From contig CACRSC010000030.1 of NCBI GenBank assembly GCA_902651635.1, forward strand, positions 32,987 to 96,986: DNA of 64,000 nucleotides. Reading direction: 5' to 3'. The translations under genes and the position numbers were made by a program. The notes under the pieces were generated by a model, which saw only the letters and a program-made list of their open reading frames with translations, had not been told where the DNA came from and did no database searches. Position 1 is the stretch's first letter; each line of letters begins with the position of its first letter. Source of the DNA: Mastigamoeba balamuthi. Its lineage: Eukaryota > Evosea > Mastigamoebida > Mastigamoebidae. Positions 33,824 to 46,729 of this stretch are shown in pieces.

Positions 33824-36800
33824 TCAGATCTTGAAGATGTCCTTGAGCCTCTTGAGCAGGATGACGTCCTCCTGCGTGACCTGCTCCCTGAACTGCGCCT
33901 TGAGGCGGTCGAGGCTGTCCCTCGTGATCCTCGAGACGAGCTCGTCCTTGTGGTCAAAGTGCCTGCCGTAGAGGTAGGCCTGCTCGCTGGGGCCCTGCTG
34001 GATCTTGACGGCGACCTCGTCGCCCTTCTTGGCGAGCTCGATCGTCTTCTTGTTGGCCTCGATCGAGACGACGCGGCCCAGCACGATGCCCTCGCGCGAG
34101 GGCACGCAGATGGGCGTGCCCAGGCGCAGCGAGCCCTCGGTCACGCGGCAGCCCACGATGATGGGGTCGCGCTTGTTGAAGACGTACATGGGCAGGATCT
34201 CGAGGGCCACGGGCCAGATGGCCTCGCCCTGCTTCTCGAGCGCCGCGCGCTCGGCGGCCTCGCACTCCTTGACGTAGGCGGTGAACTGGTCGAAGAGGTG
34301 GTAGATGATGTCGGCCGTGAAGACGCGGACGCCCATCGTCTCGGCCATCTCCGAGGCGGCGGCCTCGACCTTGACGTCGAAGGCGAGGATGACGGCGTAC
34401 TTCTTCGTGTGCGGCTTGTCGAGCATGACCGACGCGCGGACGATGTCCTTCCTGTGCACGGGGCCGATGTTGATGCCGCTGACGGGGATCTTGCTCTCCT
34501 TGAGGAAGACGAGCAGCGCCTCGAGCGAGCCCAGCGTCGAGGCCTGCACGCAGACGCCGACGCCGCTCTTGTCGACGCTGGCCGTCATCGACTTGAGGTC
34601 CTGCTGCACCTCGTCCTTGAGGTCCTCGATGTCGTCGCCGGGCCCCGCGACCAGCAGCGAGCTGCCCGCGACGGCCTCCTCGAGGTTCTGCGCGCTGATG
34701 CGGATGCCCTGCGCGGCCTGGACCGTCTTCTGCACCGTGTAGGGGCACTTGACGCGCAGCTCGCGCAGGGGCTGCGGCGCCAGCAGCGCGCGGATCTGCG
34801 TGACGATGGGCCCGTTGAGGCCGCAGAGCACGATCGTGTCGCCCTCGTTGAGGCGCCCGTTGACGAGGATCACGTCGAGGCACGTGCCCAGGCCCTCGAC
34901 GACCTTGACCTCGAGCACCGTCGCCTGCAGGCGCCCCTCGAGGTAGAGCAGCCGCTCGCTCATGCACTTCTGCGTCAGCTGGATGACCACCAGCAGCAGG
35001 TCCGGGATGCCCTCGCCCGTGTGCGCGCTCGTCGGCACCAGCATCACGTACTTGCGGTAGTCGGGGCTCTTGTAGTAGAGCGCCGCGTTGAGGCCCTCGC
35101 CCGCAAACGCGTTGATGACCTCCTGCGTCCGCTGCTCAAACTCGATGCGCACGTCCGACGACTGGCGCTTGAGCGAGTCGCGGAACGGGGCCCCGGGCGT
35201 CGGCGACCAGTTGTAGAGGCGGTCGACCTTGTTGAGCGCCACGACAAAGGGCGTCTTGCGCTGGCGCAGCAGGTTGATCGACTCGATTGTCTGCGGCTCG
35301 AGCGAGTGCATCAGGTCCACCACCAGCACCGCGATGTCGCACAGCGACGACCCGCGCGCCCGCAGGTTCGTGAACGACTCGTGCCCGGGCGTGTCGATGA
35401 TCAGCAGCCCCGGCACCCGGTAGTTCAGCTTCAGCTTCTGCTCTCGCGTGCAGCAGGCGAGAGGGGGGAGAGATAGCCGTATTCAGTGCCGTGTTGTAAT
35501 CCAGCCAGAATCAATTGAATTTTGTACTGCTGAAGGAAAAATAGAAGGGGAACGGAAGAGAACGCAAACGCACGTCGCCGAGGGCGCGGCAGGTGTTCTG
35601 GATCGTCTCGGTGGGGAAGTACGAGGCGCCGATCTGCTGGGTGATGCCGCCGGCCTCGCCGTCCTGGACGTTGGTGCGCCTGATCTTGTCGAGAAGCTTG
35701 GTCTTGCCGACATCGACGTGGCCCAGCACGCAGCAGATGGGCGACCGCAGCGGCTTGCCCTCGGTCACGTCCTTCTCCTGCTCCTGCTGCTGCTGCTCAT
35801 CCTCCTCCTTGCCCTTGCTCGTCTCTGCGACGCTGAGCTTGGCCATGGCCTTCTCGACCTTCTCGACGGCCTTGGGGGCCTTGGGGGCCTCGGGCTCTGC
35901 GGCCGCGGGCTCCTCGGGCGCGGGGCTCGTGCCGCTGCTGCTCTGGCCGTCGGCGGCCTCCTCCCAGCTCTCGGGCTCGGGCGACTTGGCCGCGGCCTCC
36001 TCCTTCTCGAGCATCGCCTCCCAGTCTTCCTCGCCCTCGGCCTCGGCCTCGTCGGCGGCCGCCTTGGGCTCCTCGCCGCCCTTCTGCTGCTGCGCCTGCG
36101 CCTGCTGCTGCTGCTTCTTCTTGGCCTGCTGCTTCTTCTTGTTGACGTGGACCGCGTGCGACGTCTTGGCCTCGCCGGCGCCGGCGGCAGAGGCGGCGGC
36201 CGCGTCGGCGTCGGTGATGCCGAGCTTGGCGAGGGCGAGCCTGCGGGCCTCCTCGGCCTGCTGGATCTTGAGCTCCTTCATGCGCTCCTCCTTGAGCGCC
36301 TTGGCCCGCGCCTTCTGCATCGCGCGGTCCGCCTCGCGCCGCGCCTCCTCCTCGCGCTGCTTGCGCTCCTCCTCCTCGTCCAGCGCCCGCTGCTGCTCCT
36401 CCTCCTTGCGCCGCCGCTCCTCCTCCTCCTGCTGCTGCTGTATCATCTCCAGCAGCGACTTCTTCATGCCGCCCTTCTTCGCCCCCGCCGCCCCCTTCTT
36501 CGCCTTGGCCCCCGCTGCCCCTGCCCCTGCCCCTGCCGCTGCCGCTGCTGCGGGCTTGGCGGGCGCTGCTGCTGCGGCCGCCTTGGGCTTGGGCTTGGCG
36601 GGCTCCTCGGGGTCTGCGGCGGCCTCTGCGGCAGCGTCGGCCTCGGCTGCGATGTAGTCGTCGCCCTCGTAGTCGTTCTTGCGCCCCTTCTTGCCCCCTG
36701 CGGGCGCCGCGGCCTTCTTGCCAGCGGTCTGTGCTGCTGCCGCTGCTGCCGCTGCTGCGGGCTTGGGCTTCTCCTTGGGCTCCTCGTCGGCGTCGGCGGT

Positions 36801-39569
36801 GATGTAGTCCTCGCCGTCGTAGTCCTTCTTGCGCCCCTTCTTGCCCTGCTGCTGCTTGGCCGCGGGCTTCTCCTCCTCGGCCGCCTGCTCCGCGGCCTTG
36901 GCGCCCTTCTTGCCCGCCTGGGGCGCCGCGGGCTTCTCCGCGGGCTCCTCGGGCTCTGCAGCGATGTAGTCCTCGCCGTCGTAGTCGTTCTTGCGCCCCT
37001 TGCGCCCCTTCTGCTGCTGCTGCTTGGGCGCAGGCGCCGCGGGCTTGGCCGGCTGCTCCTCGGGCTCCTCGGGCTCTGCGGCGATGTAGTCCTCGCCGTC
37101 GTAATCCTTCTTGCGCCCCTTGCGGCCCTTGGGCTGCTGCTTGGCCGCGGGGGCCTCCTCCTCCTCCGCCTCCGCCTCGTCCTGCGCAGCGGCGGCCTTG
37201 GCGCCCTTCTTGGCCCCCTTGCGCTGCTCGGGCGCGGGCTTCTCCTTCTCCTTCTCCTCGGCGGCCTCGTCGGCGTCGGCGGTGATGTAGTCCTCGCCGT
37301 CGTACTCCTTCTTGCGCCCCTTGCGCCCCTTCTGCTGCTGCTTGGGCGTAGGCGCCTCCTCCTCCTCCTCCGCCGCCTCCTCCTCCTCTGCGGCCGCTGC
37401 CTTGGCGCCCTTCTTGCCGCCCTTCTGCTGCTGCTTGGGCGCGGGCTTCTCCTTCTCCTTCTCCTCGGCAGCCTCGTCGGCGTCGGCGGTGATGTAGTCC
37501 TCGCCGTCGTAGTCCTTCTTGCGCCCCTTCTTGCCCTGCTGCTGCTTGGCCGCGGGCTTCTCCTCCTCGGCCGCCTGCTCCGCGGCCTTGGCGCCCTTCT
37601 TGCCCGCCTGGGGCGCCGCGGGCTTCTCCGCGGGCTCCTCGGGCTCTGCGGCGATGTAGTCCTCGCCGTCGTAGTCGTTCTTGCGCCCCTTGCGCCCCTT
37701 CTGCTGCTGCTGCTTGGGCGCAGGCGCCGCGGGCTTGGCCGGCTGCTCCTCGGGCTCCTCGGGCTCTGCGGCGATGTAGTCCTCGCCGTCGTACTCCTTC
37801 TTGCGCCCCTTGCGGCCCTTGGGCTGCTGCTTGGCCGCGGGGGCCTCCTCCTCCTCCGCCTCCGCCTCGTCCTGCGCAGCGGCGGCCTTGGCGCCCTTCT
37901 TGGCCCCCTTGCGCTGCTCGGGCGCGGGCTTCTCCTTCTCCTTCTCCTCGGCGGCCTCGTCGGCGTCGGCGGTGATGTAGTCCTCGCCGTCGTACTCCTT
38001 CTTGCGCCCCTTGCGCCCCTTCTGCTGCTGCTTGGGCGTAGGCGCCTCCTCCTCCTCCTCCGCCGCCTCCTCCTCCTCTGCGGCCGCTGCCTTGGCGCCC
38101 TTCTTGCCGCCCTTCTGCTGCTGCTTGGGCGCGGGCTTCTCCTTCTCCTTCTCCTCGGCAGCCTCGTCGGCGTCGGCGGTGATGTAGTCCTCGCCGTCGT
38201 AGTCCTTCTTGCGCCCCTTGCGGCCCTGCTGCTTGGGCTTGGGCTGCTCCTCCTCCGAGTCCTCGGCGGCGGCTGCGGCCTGCTTGGGGGCCTTGGGGGC
38301 CTTGCCCTTCTTGCCCTTGGCCGGCGCCTCCTCCTCCTCCTCCGAGGCCGCGTCCTCCTCCTCCTCCGAGTCCTCGCGCGCCGCCTGCTTCTTGGCGCCC
38401 TTCTTGCCCTGCTTGGCCTTGGGCTTCTCCTCCTCCTCCTCCTCTTCCTCGGGCTCCTCCGCTGCCTTCTTCTTCTGCTGGGGGCCCTTGGCTGCCTTCT
38501 TCTTGCCCTTGCCCTGCTGCTGCTCCTCTTCCTCCTCCTCCTCGTCGCCGCGGGCGAAGCTCACGCGCTTGGCCTTGGCCCCCTTGTGCTGCTGCTGGCG
38601 GGGCGACTCCTCGCTGCCCTCCTCCTCCTCGTCCGACGACGCCTGCTCAAAGCCCTCCGGGGGCCCCGCGGGCGGCGTGACCCCGCGCGACTCGAGGACG
38701 GCCGTCTCGGAGCGCTTGTCGACGCGGCGCTGCGTCATGGCACGCTTCTTGGTGCGGCTCTTGTCCACCTTCTCGCTGCGCTGGCCCTGCTGCTGCGCAC
38801 GGCCGCCCTCCTCCGACGAGCCCTCGCCCGAGTCGTCGTCCGTCGACGACACGGGGGGCATCGTCATCTTCAGGGGGCCCTCGGGCAGGTCCTCGCGCCG
38901 CGCCACCGGTCCCTTCTGCGTGCGAGAAGGTCGTTGGTCAGTGGAGGTGGAGGTGGCAAGGTGGGGTGATGTGATTGATGGCTGGTGGTGTCAAGGTGCA
39001 AGTGTGGGGGTGATGTGATTGATGGCTGGTGGAGGTGTCAAGGTGCAAGTGTGGAGGTGTTCTGATTAATGGGTGGCTGTGGTTGGTGGTGCACAGCAGC
39101 TCAATTGCAGGTGGCAAATGCGGCAGCGGCAGCGGCGGGTGGAGGTGGTGGAGGTGGAGGTGGAGGTGCCACCACGGTGAATTGGTGTGCAGAGGTGATG
39201 GTGATGTGATTGAAGGTGGTAATTGGTGGCGGTGCTCCAGCAACTCAATTGCAAATCGCAAATACAGGGCCAGCAGCAGCAGCGCAGGCGCAGTCTAGCC
39301 CCCCTGCGGCCCTCCGCCCCGGAGCCAGGCCGCAGCGTGCTGCTGCGCGTGCACATGCGCGGGCATGGGCCGCGTGGTGCGCCTGTGGGCGGTGTGTCCG
39401 CCACCACGGCGGCTGTGGTGGTGTATTTTGCGAGGCGAAAGGGCACACGCACACACGCACAGCACACGCGCACCTTCTTAGACGACCCGCGCTGGGGCTG
39501 CTGCTCGGGCTCGGGCTGCTCGGTCTCTTCCTCGTCCTCGGCCTGGTCCTGCTTCCTCCTGCGTCCCAT
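33824..39569 (-). CDS. eIF5B: Translation initiation factor eIF5B
   Basis: The GTPase that joins ribosomal subunits at the end of initiation; cytosolic. Exons (descending) are 39,569-39,474, 38,915-35,574 and 35,437-33,824, all in phase, giving 1,683 residues. The G domain shows G1 [15 protein letters not shown], switch-[11 protein letters not shown]3 DTPGHESF, G4 NKVD and G5 SAHTGEG, followed by domains II-IV ending RLKDIFKI. The N-terminal ~1,000 residues are Lys/Glu/Ala-rich with ten copies of a G-R-K-K/N-x-Y-D/E-G-E/D-D-Y-I motif. The usual eIF5B is about 1,000-1,220 residues, so the excess is in this region. The first exon ([15 protein letters not shown]...) is joined by a 558-nt intron that holds a minisatellite. 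The assignment rests on the G domain and C-terminal domains and is firm. Confidence 0.97.
36781..38215. repeat. 690-bp tandem duplication inside eIF5B
   Basis: Positions 36,781-37,525 and 37,471-38,215 match at an offset of 690 bp with very few differences (for example gtaatcc at 37,093 versus gtactcc at 37,783). The unit encodes 230 residues with four YDGEDYI-type motifs. The period keeps frame. The high identity indicates a recent duplication or ongoing homogenisation. Confidence 0.9.
38936..39250. repeat. GT/GA-rich minisatellite in first intron of eIF5B
   Basis: Irregular repeats of ggtggaggtg and of gtgatgtgattgatggctggtgg fill most of the 558-nt intron 38,916-39,473. Confidence 0.75.
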
Positions 39570-39977
39570 CGTAGTCTCCGCGCGTCTTCAACTGTTCTTG
39601 CTGCTGTGCGCCGCGCAGGGGCCCTGTGAGTCGCCGCACAGACCTCCTCTCAGCCCCCGTGCCCCCCACGCCACCCCTGCCACCCCCTGCGCAGGGCGCT
39701 GCCCACAGCAGCCGCGCGTGCACAGGAATCCGCGGTCTGAGAGGGGTGGGTGGAGGGGGAGAGATGTCGTCGTCACCTAGAGAGCGCGAGCTCCAAGTGC
39801 CGGATCCGCTTGGGCGCTGGGGGATTAAAAAAAAAGTGCCGTGCTTTTGGCGTCATCTCGCGGGTCAAATCAATTACCATCGCCAAAAATCTCGGCGTCC
39901 AAAAAAGATCCATCGTCGTTGACTTCTGCTGCGAGAGTTGGGGGTTGCTGGGCCCCTGCGCCCCGCACGTCCCGTTC
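39570..39977. other. Intergenic region upstream of eIF5B
   Basis: About 400 bp between the eIF5B start and the Rab6 stop, both on the minus strand. It should hold the eIF5B promoter and the Rab6 3' end. Contains an A-tract (39,830) and catcgccaaaaatctcgg. No gene seen. Confidence 0.45.
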
Positions 39978-41343
<1,366 letters not shown>

Positions 41344-41575
41344 CCGAGAAAAGGGAAGTGTGTGTGGGATGAGATATCGCGGCGAATCTCGATATTTCTG
41401 GAATATCAGCGAGCCTGACGCGACACCCATCGCCGCGCAGCACTCCCCTGAATCTCAGCGGCAACTGGGAATCCAGGAGATAACCTTCCCGCGGTATCTG
41501 GATTTGCGGGATTTGTAGAATCTAGATTTCTAGATATAGTGGATTCCAGAATAAAATATCTGCGCCCTCGCTGGC
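41344..41575. promoter_or_regulatory. Divergent promoter region, Rab6 / CTC1-like gene
   Basis: 232 bp between divergent starts. It is dense in related AT-rich words: gagatatcgcgg, ctcgatatttctgg, ggtatctggatttg, gaatctagatttctagatat and aaaatatctgcg directly before the CTC1-like ATG. These recall the GATAT words in the kinase/SH3 promoter. Promoter function is inferred. Confidence 0.5.
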
Positions 41576-44253
41576 ATGGACGGCGCACTGACGGTGGCCG
41601 AGGCGCTGGCGCTGCCCTGCGGCCGCGGTCCACGCCCCCTGCGCGGCACCCTCGCGCCCTCGCCCGCCGGCGACAGCTCGCTCGTCCTGCTCGCCCCCGA
41701 CGCCTCGGCCTTCGTCGCCCTCGACACCCCCGCCGCCCCCGACCCGCGCCACGTGGGCAGTGACGTCATCCTGCGCCGCTGGTCGCTGGTCCGCGGCGCG
41801 GGGCCCGGCGGCGTGGCGCACGTCGAGGCGGACGCGGTGGAGCCGCTGGGCGGGGCGCTGACACGTCACTGCGACGTCACGCTGAGCGTGGAGGGCCTGG
41901 GGCGGGCGATCGAGGCGGCAGGGGGCCCGGGGGCCGTGGGGCGGGTCTCTGTGCGCGGGGTGGTGAGCGCGCTGTCGCCGGTGCTGCTGGGCAGGCGCGA
42001 GCCCTCGTTCTTCGCGGAGCTCGCGGGGGAGCGCTGCGCGGCCGCCGTCGCCTTCAGCGGCGCCGCGGTGGCGCACGCGCACGCGCTGCTGCGGGTGGGC
42101 GCCGCCTACGAGCTCGTGGGGCTGCGCAACTCGGTCGTCTTCCGGGGCACGCGGCGCGAGCAGCACGTGCTCTGCTTCTCGCAGCACTCGCGCCTCTACC
42201 CCCTCGCAGAGCCCCCGCTGCCCTCCCCCGGCGGCGCTGGCGTCAGCAGCGGCGACGACGACGACGACGACGGCGACCCCATCGAGGACGCCGAGGACTC
42301 GCTCGACTCGCTGGGGTCGGCGGCCAAGCGGAGGAGGAGGACGGGGCCGGGCGACGCAGAGGACGGCGTCGTGGTGGGCGAGACGCAGCTCTCGCAGGTG
42401 CCCCTCGACAGGGCCGCCTGCCAGCAGCAGCAGCAGCAGCAGCAGGAGACGGTGAGCTACTGCGGGACGATCACGGGGAGGCCGCTGGACTGCGTGCTGA
42501 CGCTGGACGACCGCGTCGACGTGTTCCTCTTCCACCACAACCCGCGCAACTTCGGGCGGGCCCTGCGCGTGGGCGCCCGCGTGGCGCTGTTCAACTGCCA
42601 CGCGGTGCGCTACAACGGCGTCCTGCGGGGCCTGGCGCTCTGCTTCTACAGCCACGTGGAGCTCGTGGGCTGCTCCCAGGACCCCGAGCAGCCCAGCGTC
42701 CTCGTCGCCCACGTCTGCTGCCCGCTCTTTGCCCACGCGCAGGCCCTGACGCTGCCCTGCGCCGTCTGGCTCTACCTCCTCGCCCGCGCCCTGCGCTCCA
42801 AGTTCCGCGCGCTCTCGGACCTCGCGCTGCTGGGCGACGAGGCCGCCTCCCCGGGCTCCGCGGCCGCGTCCCTCGTCCGCAGGCTCGCGGACGTCGCGGG
42901 CATCCCGCGCTACCGCCGCGACGTCTACGACCAGTTCTTCGACCACCACAAGGGCCTCCCCTGCAAGGCCGGGTAGTGCCCTATCGTGCCCCCCTGCCCC
43001 CCTGCTCCCTGCTGACCGACGCCGGGGGCCCTGCGCAGGGCCAACACAGTGCCCCTGCCCGAGTGCTACACGCTGGCGCAGCTCGTGTCGATCGCGGTGG
43101 CCGCGTGCCCCCGCAACAGGGGCGCCAGGACGAGTGCGTATCGAATCGTATCGCTCACCCCCGGCTCCTCACGACAGAGGGGCTCGCGCAGTCGTGCTGG
43201 AGCAGAGCGCGTTCCTGTGCGACGTGGGGTGGGTCGTCGGCAGGCTCGAGAGCTGCGCGGCCAGCGGGGGAGCCCTCGCGCTGTCGGACGACACGGCTAC
43301 GCTGGCCGTCCAGCTGCTGGACCCCGCGACGCCCGTCGACCCCAAGCTCGCGGGCTGCCTCGTCCTCTTCCGGCGGTGACCTCCACGCAGCGCAGCAGGC
43401 GCAGCAGCCCAGACGCTCACGCCCCCCCGCGTGCAGGTTCTCGCTGGTCGTGCGGGGCGACGACGTGGCGCTGCGGGTGCTCGCCGAGTGGTGCACGCCG
43501 CTGTGCGAGTGCCCCGCGGCGCAGCCCCTGGCGGACCCCGCGGTCGCGTGCGGCCCCGGCGACGCGGTGCGCTTGCGCGGCGGGGACGAGGGCGAGGAGA
43601 GCAGCGCTGGGCTGGCGGGGGCGCCGTGCGTGTACGTCTCGCAGGTGGACGCGGGCAGCCGCGGGGTGTGCAGGCTGCGGGTCTCTGTGGTGCGCGTCAT
43701 CGCGTTCAGGTACGAGGAGGGCAGCCCCAGCATCTCGTGCGCGGTCGAGGACGGCTCGGGCGAGGCCATCCTCGAGGCCCGCGACAGCGTCGCGCTGGCC
43801 CTCTTCGGCGCGGACTTCCCGGACCTCCTGCGCGCTGTCCGCAGATACAACTGTGAGCGCAGTCCCCCGCGCAGCGCGCAGCACAGAGGGCCCCGCGGGC
43901 CCCCGACTGAGAAGCTCAGCGCAGACGGCGCCGAGGCCAACAGGTCGCTGCCCGAGTACGAGAGGCTCGACGCGGTCATCTCGGGGCTCGTGTACCAGCG
44001 GACCTACGTGGCGTTCTGTGTGCCCGACGGCTTCACCGTACGAGAGCGCGCGTCGTGCAGCGCACAGCACGCCCCCCCACGCCACGGCTGACAGCAGGGA
44101 GCGGGGCTGCAGGAGTCAGGGGCGCAGTACCTCAGTGTGGTGGGGGGCGTGGCCCCTGTGGACCGCAGAAAGCCCAGGCTCAAAGCACGGAGGATCGAGG
44201 AGGCATCGCCCATCAACGAGACGCTGCGGCTGCTGTCCCTTCTGAAGCAGTGA
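41576..44253 (+). CDS. CTC1-like OB-fold protein (putative CST telomere complex subunit)
   Basis: Six exons are 41,576-42,972, 43,039-43,133, 43,192-43,375, 43,437-43,852, 43,925-44,037 and 44,113-44,253, in phase, giving 781 residues. The protein is a chain of beta-rich OB-like segments. VSYCGTITG...LTLDDRVDVFLF...LRVGARVALFNCHAV resembles the conserved middle of CTC1 proteins as I remember them. The C-terminal FRYEEGSPSISCAVEDGSGE...LFGADFPDLL resembles an OB-fold with the nucleic-acid-binding layout. CTC1 with STN1 and TEN1 binds single-stranded telomeric DNA and recruits polymerase alpha-primase; the location would be nuclear. The protein is shorter than animal CTC1 (about 1,200). Acidic (DDDDDDGD) and poly-Gln tracts interrupt it. 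The gene structure is firm; the family name is a moderate-confidence call, and another OB-fold DNA-binding protein is the alternative. Confidence 0.6.
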
Positions 44254-44404
44254 CATGCGTGCGGACTCCCGGGAGGCGAAGCTGCAGAATGGCTTCAATA
44301 GCACTCTGCCACTACCTTACTAAGAACGTGGCACGACCCACAACGCACAGCGAGAGCGTTCAATACACAGACCGTCATTCATCGAACGCATTCGGTTGTA
44401 CATT

Positions 44405-44715
44405 TTTTGGAAATCGACTACTTTTCAATTGACTGCAAACGAGATATTCGCACTATAGAAGTCTACGGCGCAGCCCATACTCTCAATATTCAAAAACACC
44501 AGAGCCGTCAAAGAGTCACCTCCAGCCACTCCAACCACGATATCCACTTCCCCGCAAGTACCTCCGTGTGCTCTCGGGGCTGCACTCGTGCCTCCCGTGG
44601 GCCCGCAAGTGCGACATCCGCTCCGGGGAGTGCGTGCTGCTGTACAGCCACCTGATGGACACTGTATCCCAGCTCCTCGTACAGAACAATCTCCACGCCC
44701 ATCTTCCACATCGGG
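44405..44715 (+). pseudogene. Fragment of a dispersed small-membrane-protein family, copy C
   Basis: Homologous to copy B over about 270 bp, including the leader (ttcaattgactgc..., catactctcaat, ccagccactcca) and coding part LSGLHSCLPWARKCDIRSGE, CVLLYSHLMDTV, SQLLVQNN. The hydrophobic segment is truncated: after HLPHR it diverges from copies A and B. About 90 bases downstream a short direct repeat (gcaacacgt...ggtagac, 44,806 and 44,921) begins. Confidence 0.55.
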
Positions 44716-45009
44716 TGAGTACCGTAGGAATACCGAATACCGAAAGGTTTGCAGTTGCTTTTCGTGGGGTATACTCAGTGTACTCATTGATTACCTGCAC
44801 TGCAGCAACACGTGCGGTAGACCAACAGTAAATGGGGTTCCTGCCACTGAAGCTGGTACTGCAGCAGTATGCATATGCAGCTGCCATGCAGATGAATAGC
44901 AGACGTGTAGTTGCACTGTAGCAACACGTTTGGTAGACAGGCAGTACGTGGGTTGTCGTATGCAACGGCCAGCGCAACAATTCAGGTGGTTTCAACTCTT
45001 GGGGTTTCG

Positions 45010-46040
45010 CACTCGCAGCCGCGGTGCATAGACGACGGCAACGACTGCCTCACAACGTTAGCGCTTGCGACTTCGACGGCGGCGACTGCGCGAACCTCAC
45101 GACATTGGCGACGCCTACTGCGACGTGGAGATCAATACAGTGCGCAGATTCCCGATTACCCGTCCGCCGCCACATCTCACATGGTCGGTGTTGGCAGAGT
45201 GCGTGCAACTACGACAACGGCGACTGCATGCACTGTGCGGCCCGCAAGGTTTCGATGGCTCACGACGAAAAGTGTGATGCCGCGTGCTACAACGTGCGCA
45301 CAGCCCCGTGGACTGGCCACCACGAATCCTTCAGGGTGACGCCTCTTGCGCAGGGGGGAATTCAACTATACATGTGCGACAAGGGCAACGGCACCGGCTT
45401 CTGCTCGGTAAACTGCATGGCCTCGCAGATCGGCGACAAGAAGTGCGACGAGGTCTGCTTCAACGCGGCCTGCCGCTGGGACGGCGACGACTGCGATAGC
45501 ATCACCTGCGACGACAATCACCGGTGCTTCGACGACTGGGTAGGCGACGGCAACTGCGACCCTGTGTCCCTCAGCGTAGGTCAACAACCTCTCCTTTCTC
45601 TGTCTGATCTGCTTCTGACTCGACTACTCTCGCAGAGAGGCTGCAGCTACGACAGGGGCGACTGCTTCATCCCCAATGAATACTGTGCACTGGGGGTGCT
45701 TCCCGATAATCCACAGGAACAACAGCATCTACGAGCCCGAGTGCCTCAACGCCGCGTGCCGCTACGACGCCCCCGACTGCCAGCACCTCATGGGCTGCGC
45801 CCGTTCGGCCTGAGCACGTGAGTTCACGACGGCGAGAGCGACCAGAGTCCACCGATCCTCGGGGATGTGCACTCAACCTCCATTTGGTTGTAACTTGCCA
45901 ATTTCTCTTGCAGAGTGCAGCACGACTTCGTGCTCGTGAAGGCCAGTGCATGCGACGCCATGGCAGAGGCAGTAGCGGCACCAGATGATGTGCTCTCATC
46001 ACTCTCGAAGCGGTCTTCGGACCTCTTGGTGCTGCTGTGA
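45010..46040 (+). pseudogene. Degenerate LNR-repeat gene copy, without protease domain
   Basis: Closely similar to the 3' two-thirds of the S1-LNR gene at 46,730-49,655. It contains CDFDGGDCANL, ACNYDNGDCMHC, KGNGTGFCSVNCMASQIGDK, WDGDDCDS, WVGDGNCD, CSYDRGDCF and CRYDAPDC, in the same order and with the same intron positions. The link between DGGDC and IGDAYCD has lost a segment, reading frames change several times, and the C-terminal exon is truncated. No signal peptide or protease part precedes it. It is best read as a decayed paralogue; an expressed shorter gene cannot be excluded. Confidence 0.65.
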
Positions 46041-46729
46041 GCGCAAGGTGCGGAGCTGGCATGGCTTGCATCGCGTCCACTCGCCGCATTCGATGTGGTG
46101 TGCACATCGCCAGTGCAGTCTCCACCGTCCCACGGGCATTATCATTTGTCTGAACGCCCTCTGTCACGCCTGCAGCACACTGCTTCGTGTGCGGTGATGG
46201 CACTCTACCCAGTGCAACGAACATGCAAGGAATTCCACGCAGACTGTGCATGGTTTTTCTGCTCCTGTTCGGGAAATTTCTTTTCTCCGTTCTCCATAAT
46301 GGTCGATCTCAGGGTTTCTGTTCCGATGTCCTTCTATTCGAGTCGCGGGTCCAGATGTCTTTTGCCGGAGCAGCACCACTGATTTTCGAGATCACCTTTG
46401 GTCACAGTCCAACTTGCCAACAGCCTCCCGGCAAGGAAAGCGAATTTGTGTTGATGTTACAATTTTCCGTCAAAAACTCGGGTGAATTTTTGCACAACTG
46501 CACAAATCAAGCACTGAAAAACGCGATGGTTGCTCCTGCTCATCCTGCTGGCATCCGTCACCCGGGGGGCCCTCTGTCTAAGTGTCCGGGTGGCAGGACA
46601 TGCGGTGTTTCTCAGCCGTAATTCACTCAGATTTCGGCCGTTTTAAAGACACACGTCACAGCCCCACATCACAACCATTTTTACTTTTACTGCCTCGGAC
46701 CATAGCAGCAGCGAATAACCACCACTCCC
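46041..46729. other. Intergenic region upstream of S1-LNR gene
   Basis: About 690 bp of mixed composition. A 144-codon plus-strand frame (46,187-46,621) begins with a hydrophobic stretch (CMVFLLLFGKFLFSVL) but has no family resemblance and weak coding composition, so I do not call it a gene. The promoter of the protease gene should lie here. Confidence 0.4.

Noticed and set aside
33725-35476. 583-codon plus-strand frame
   Set aside because: Antisense of the eIF5B G domain and C-terminal exon.
35448-38969. 1,173-codon plus-strand frame, Leu/Gly-rich
   Set aside because: It is the antisense of the repetitive eIF5B coding exon; GC-rich codon bias keeps the opposite strand open.
46187-46621. 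144-codon frame with a hydrophobic N-terminus
   Set aside because: No family resemblance, weak coding composition and no supporting splice or promoter context.
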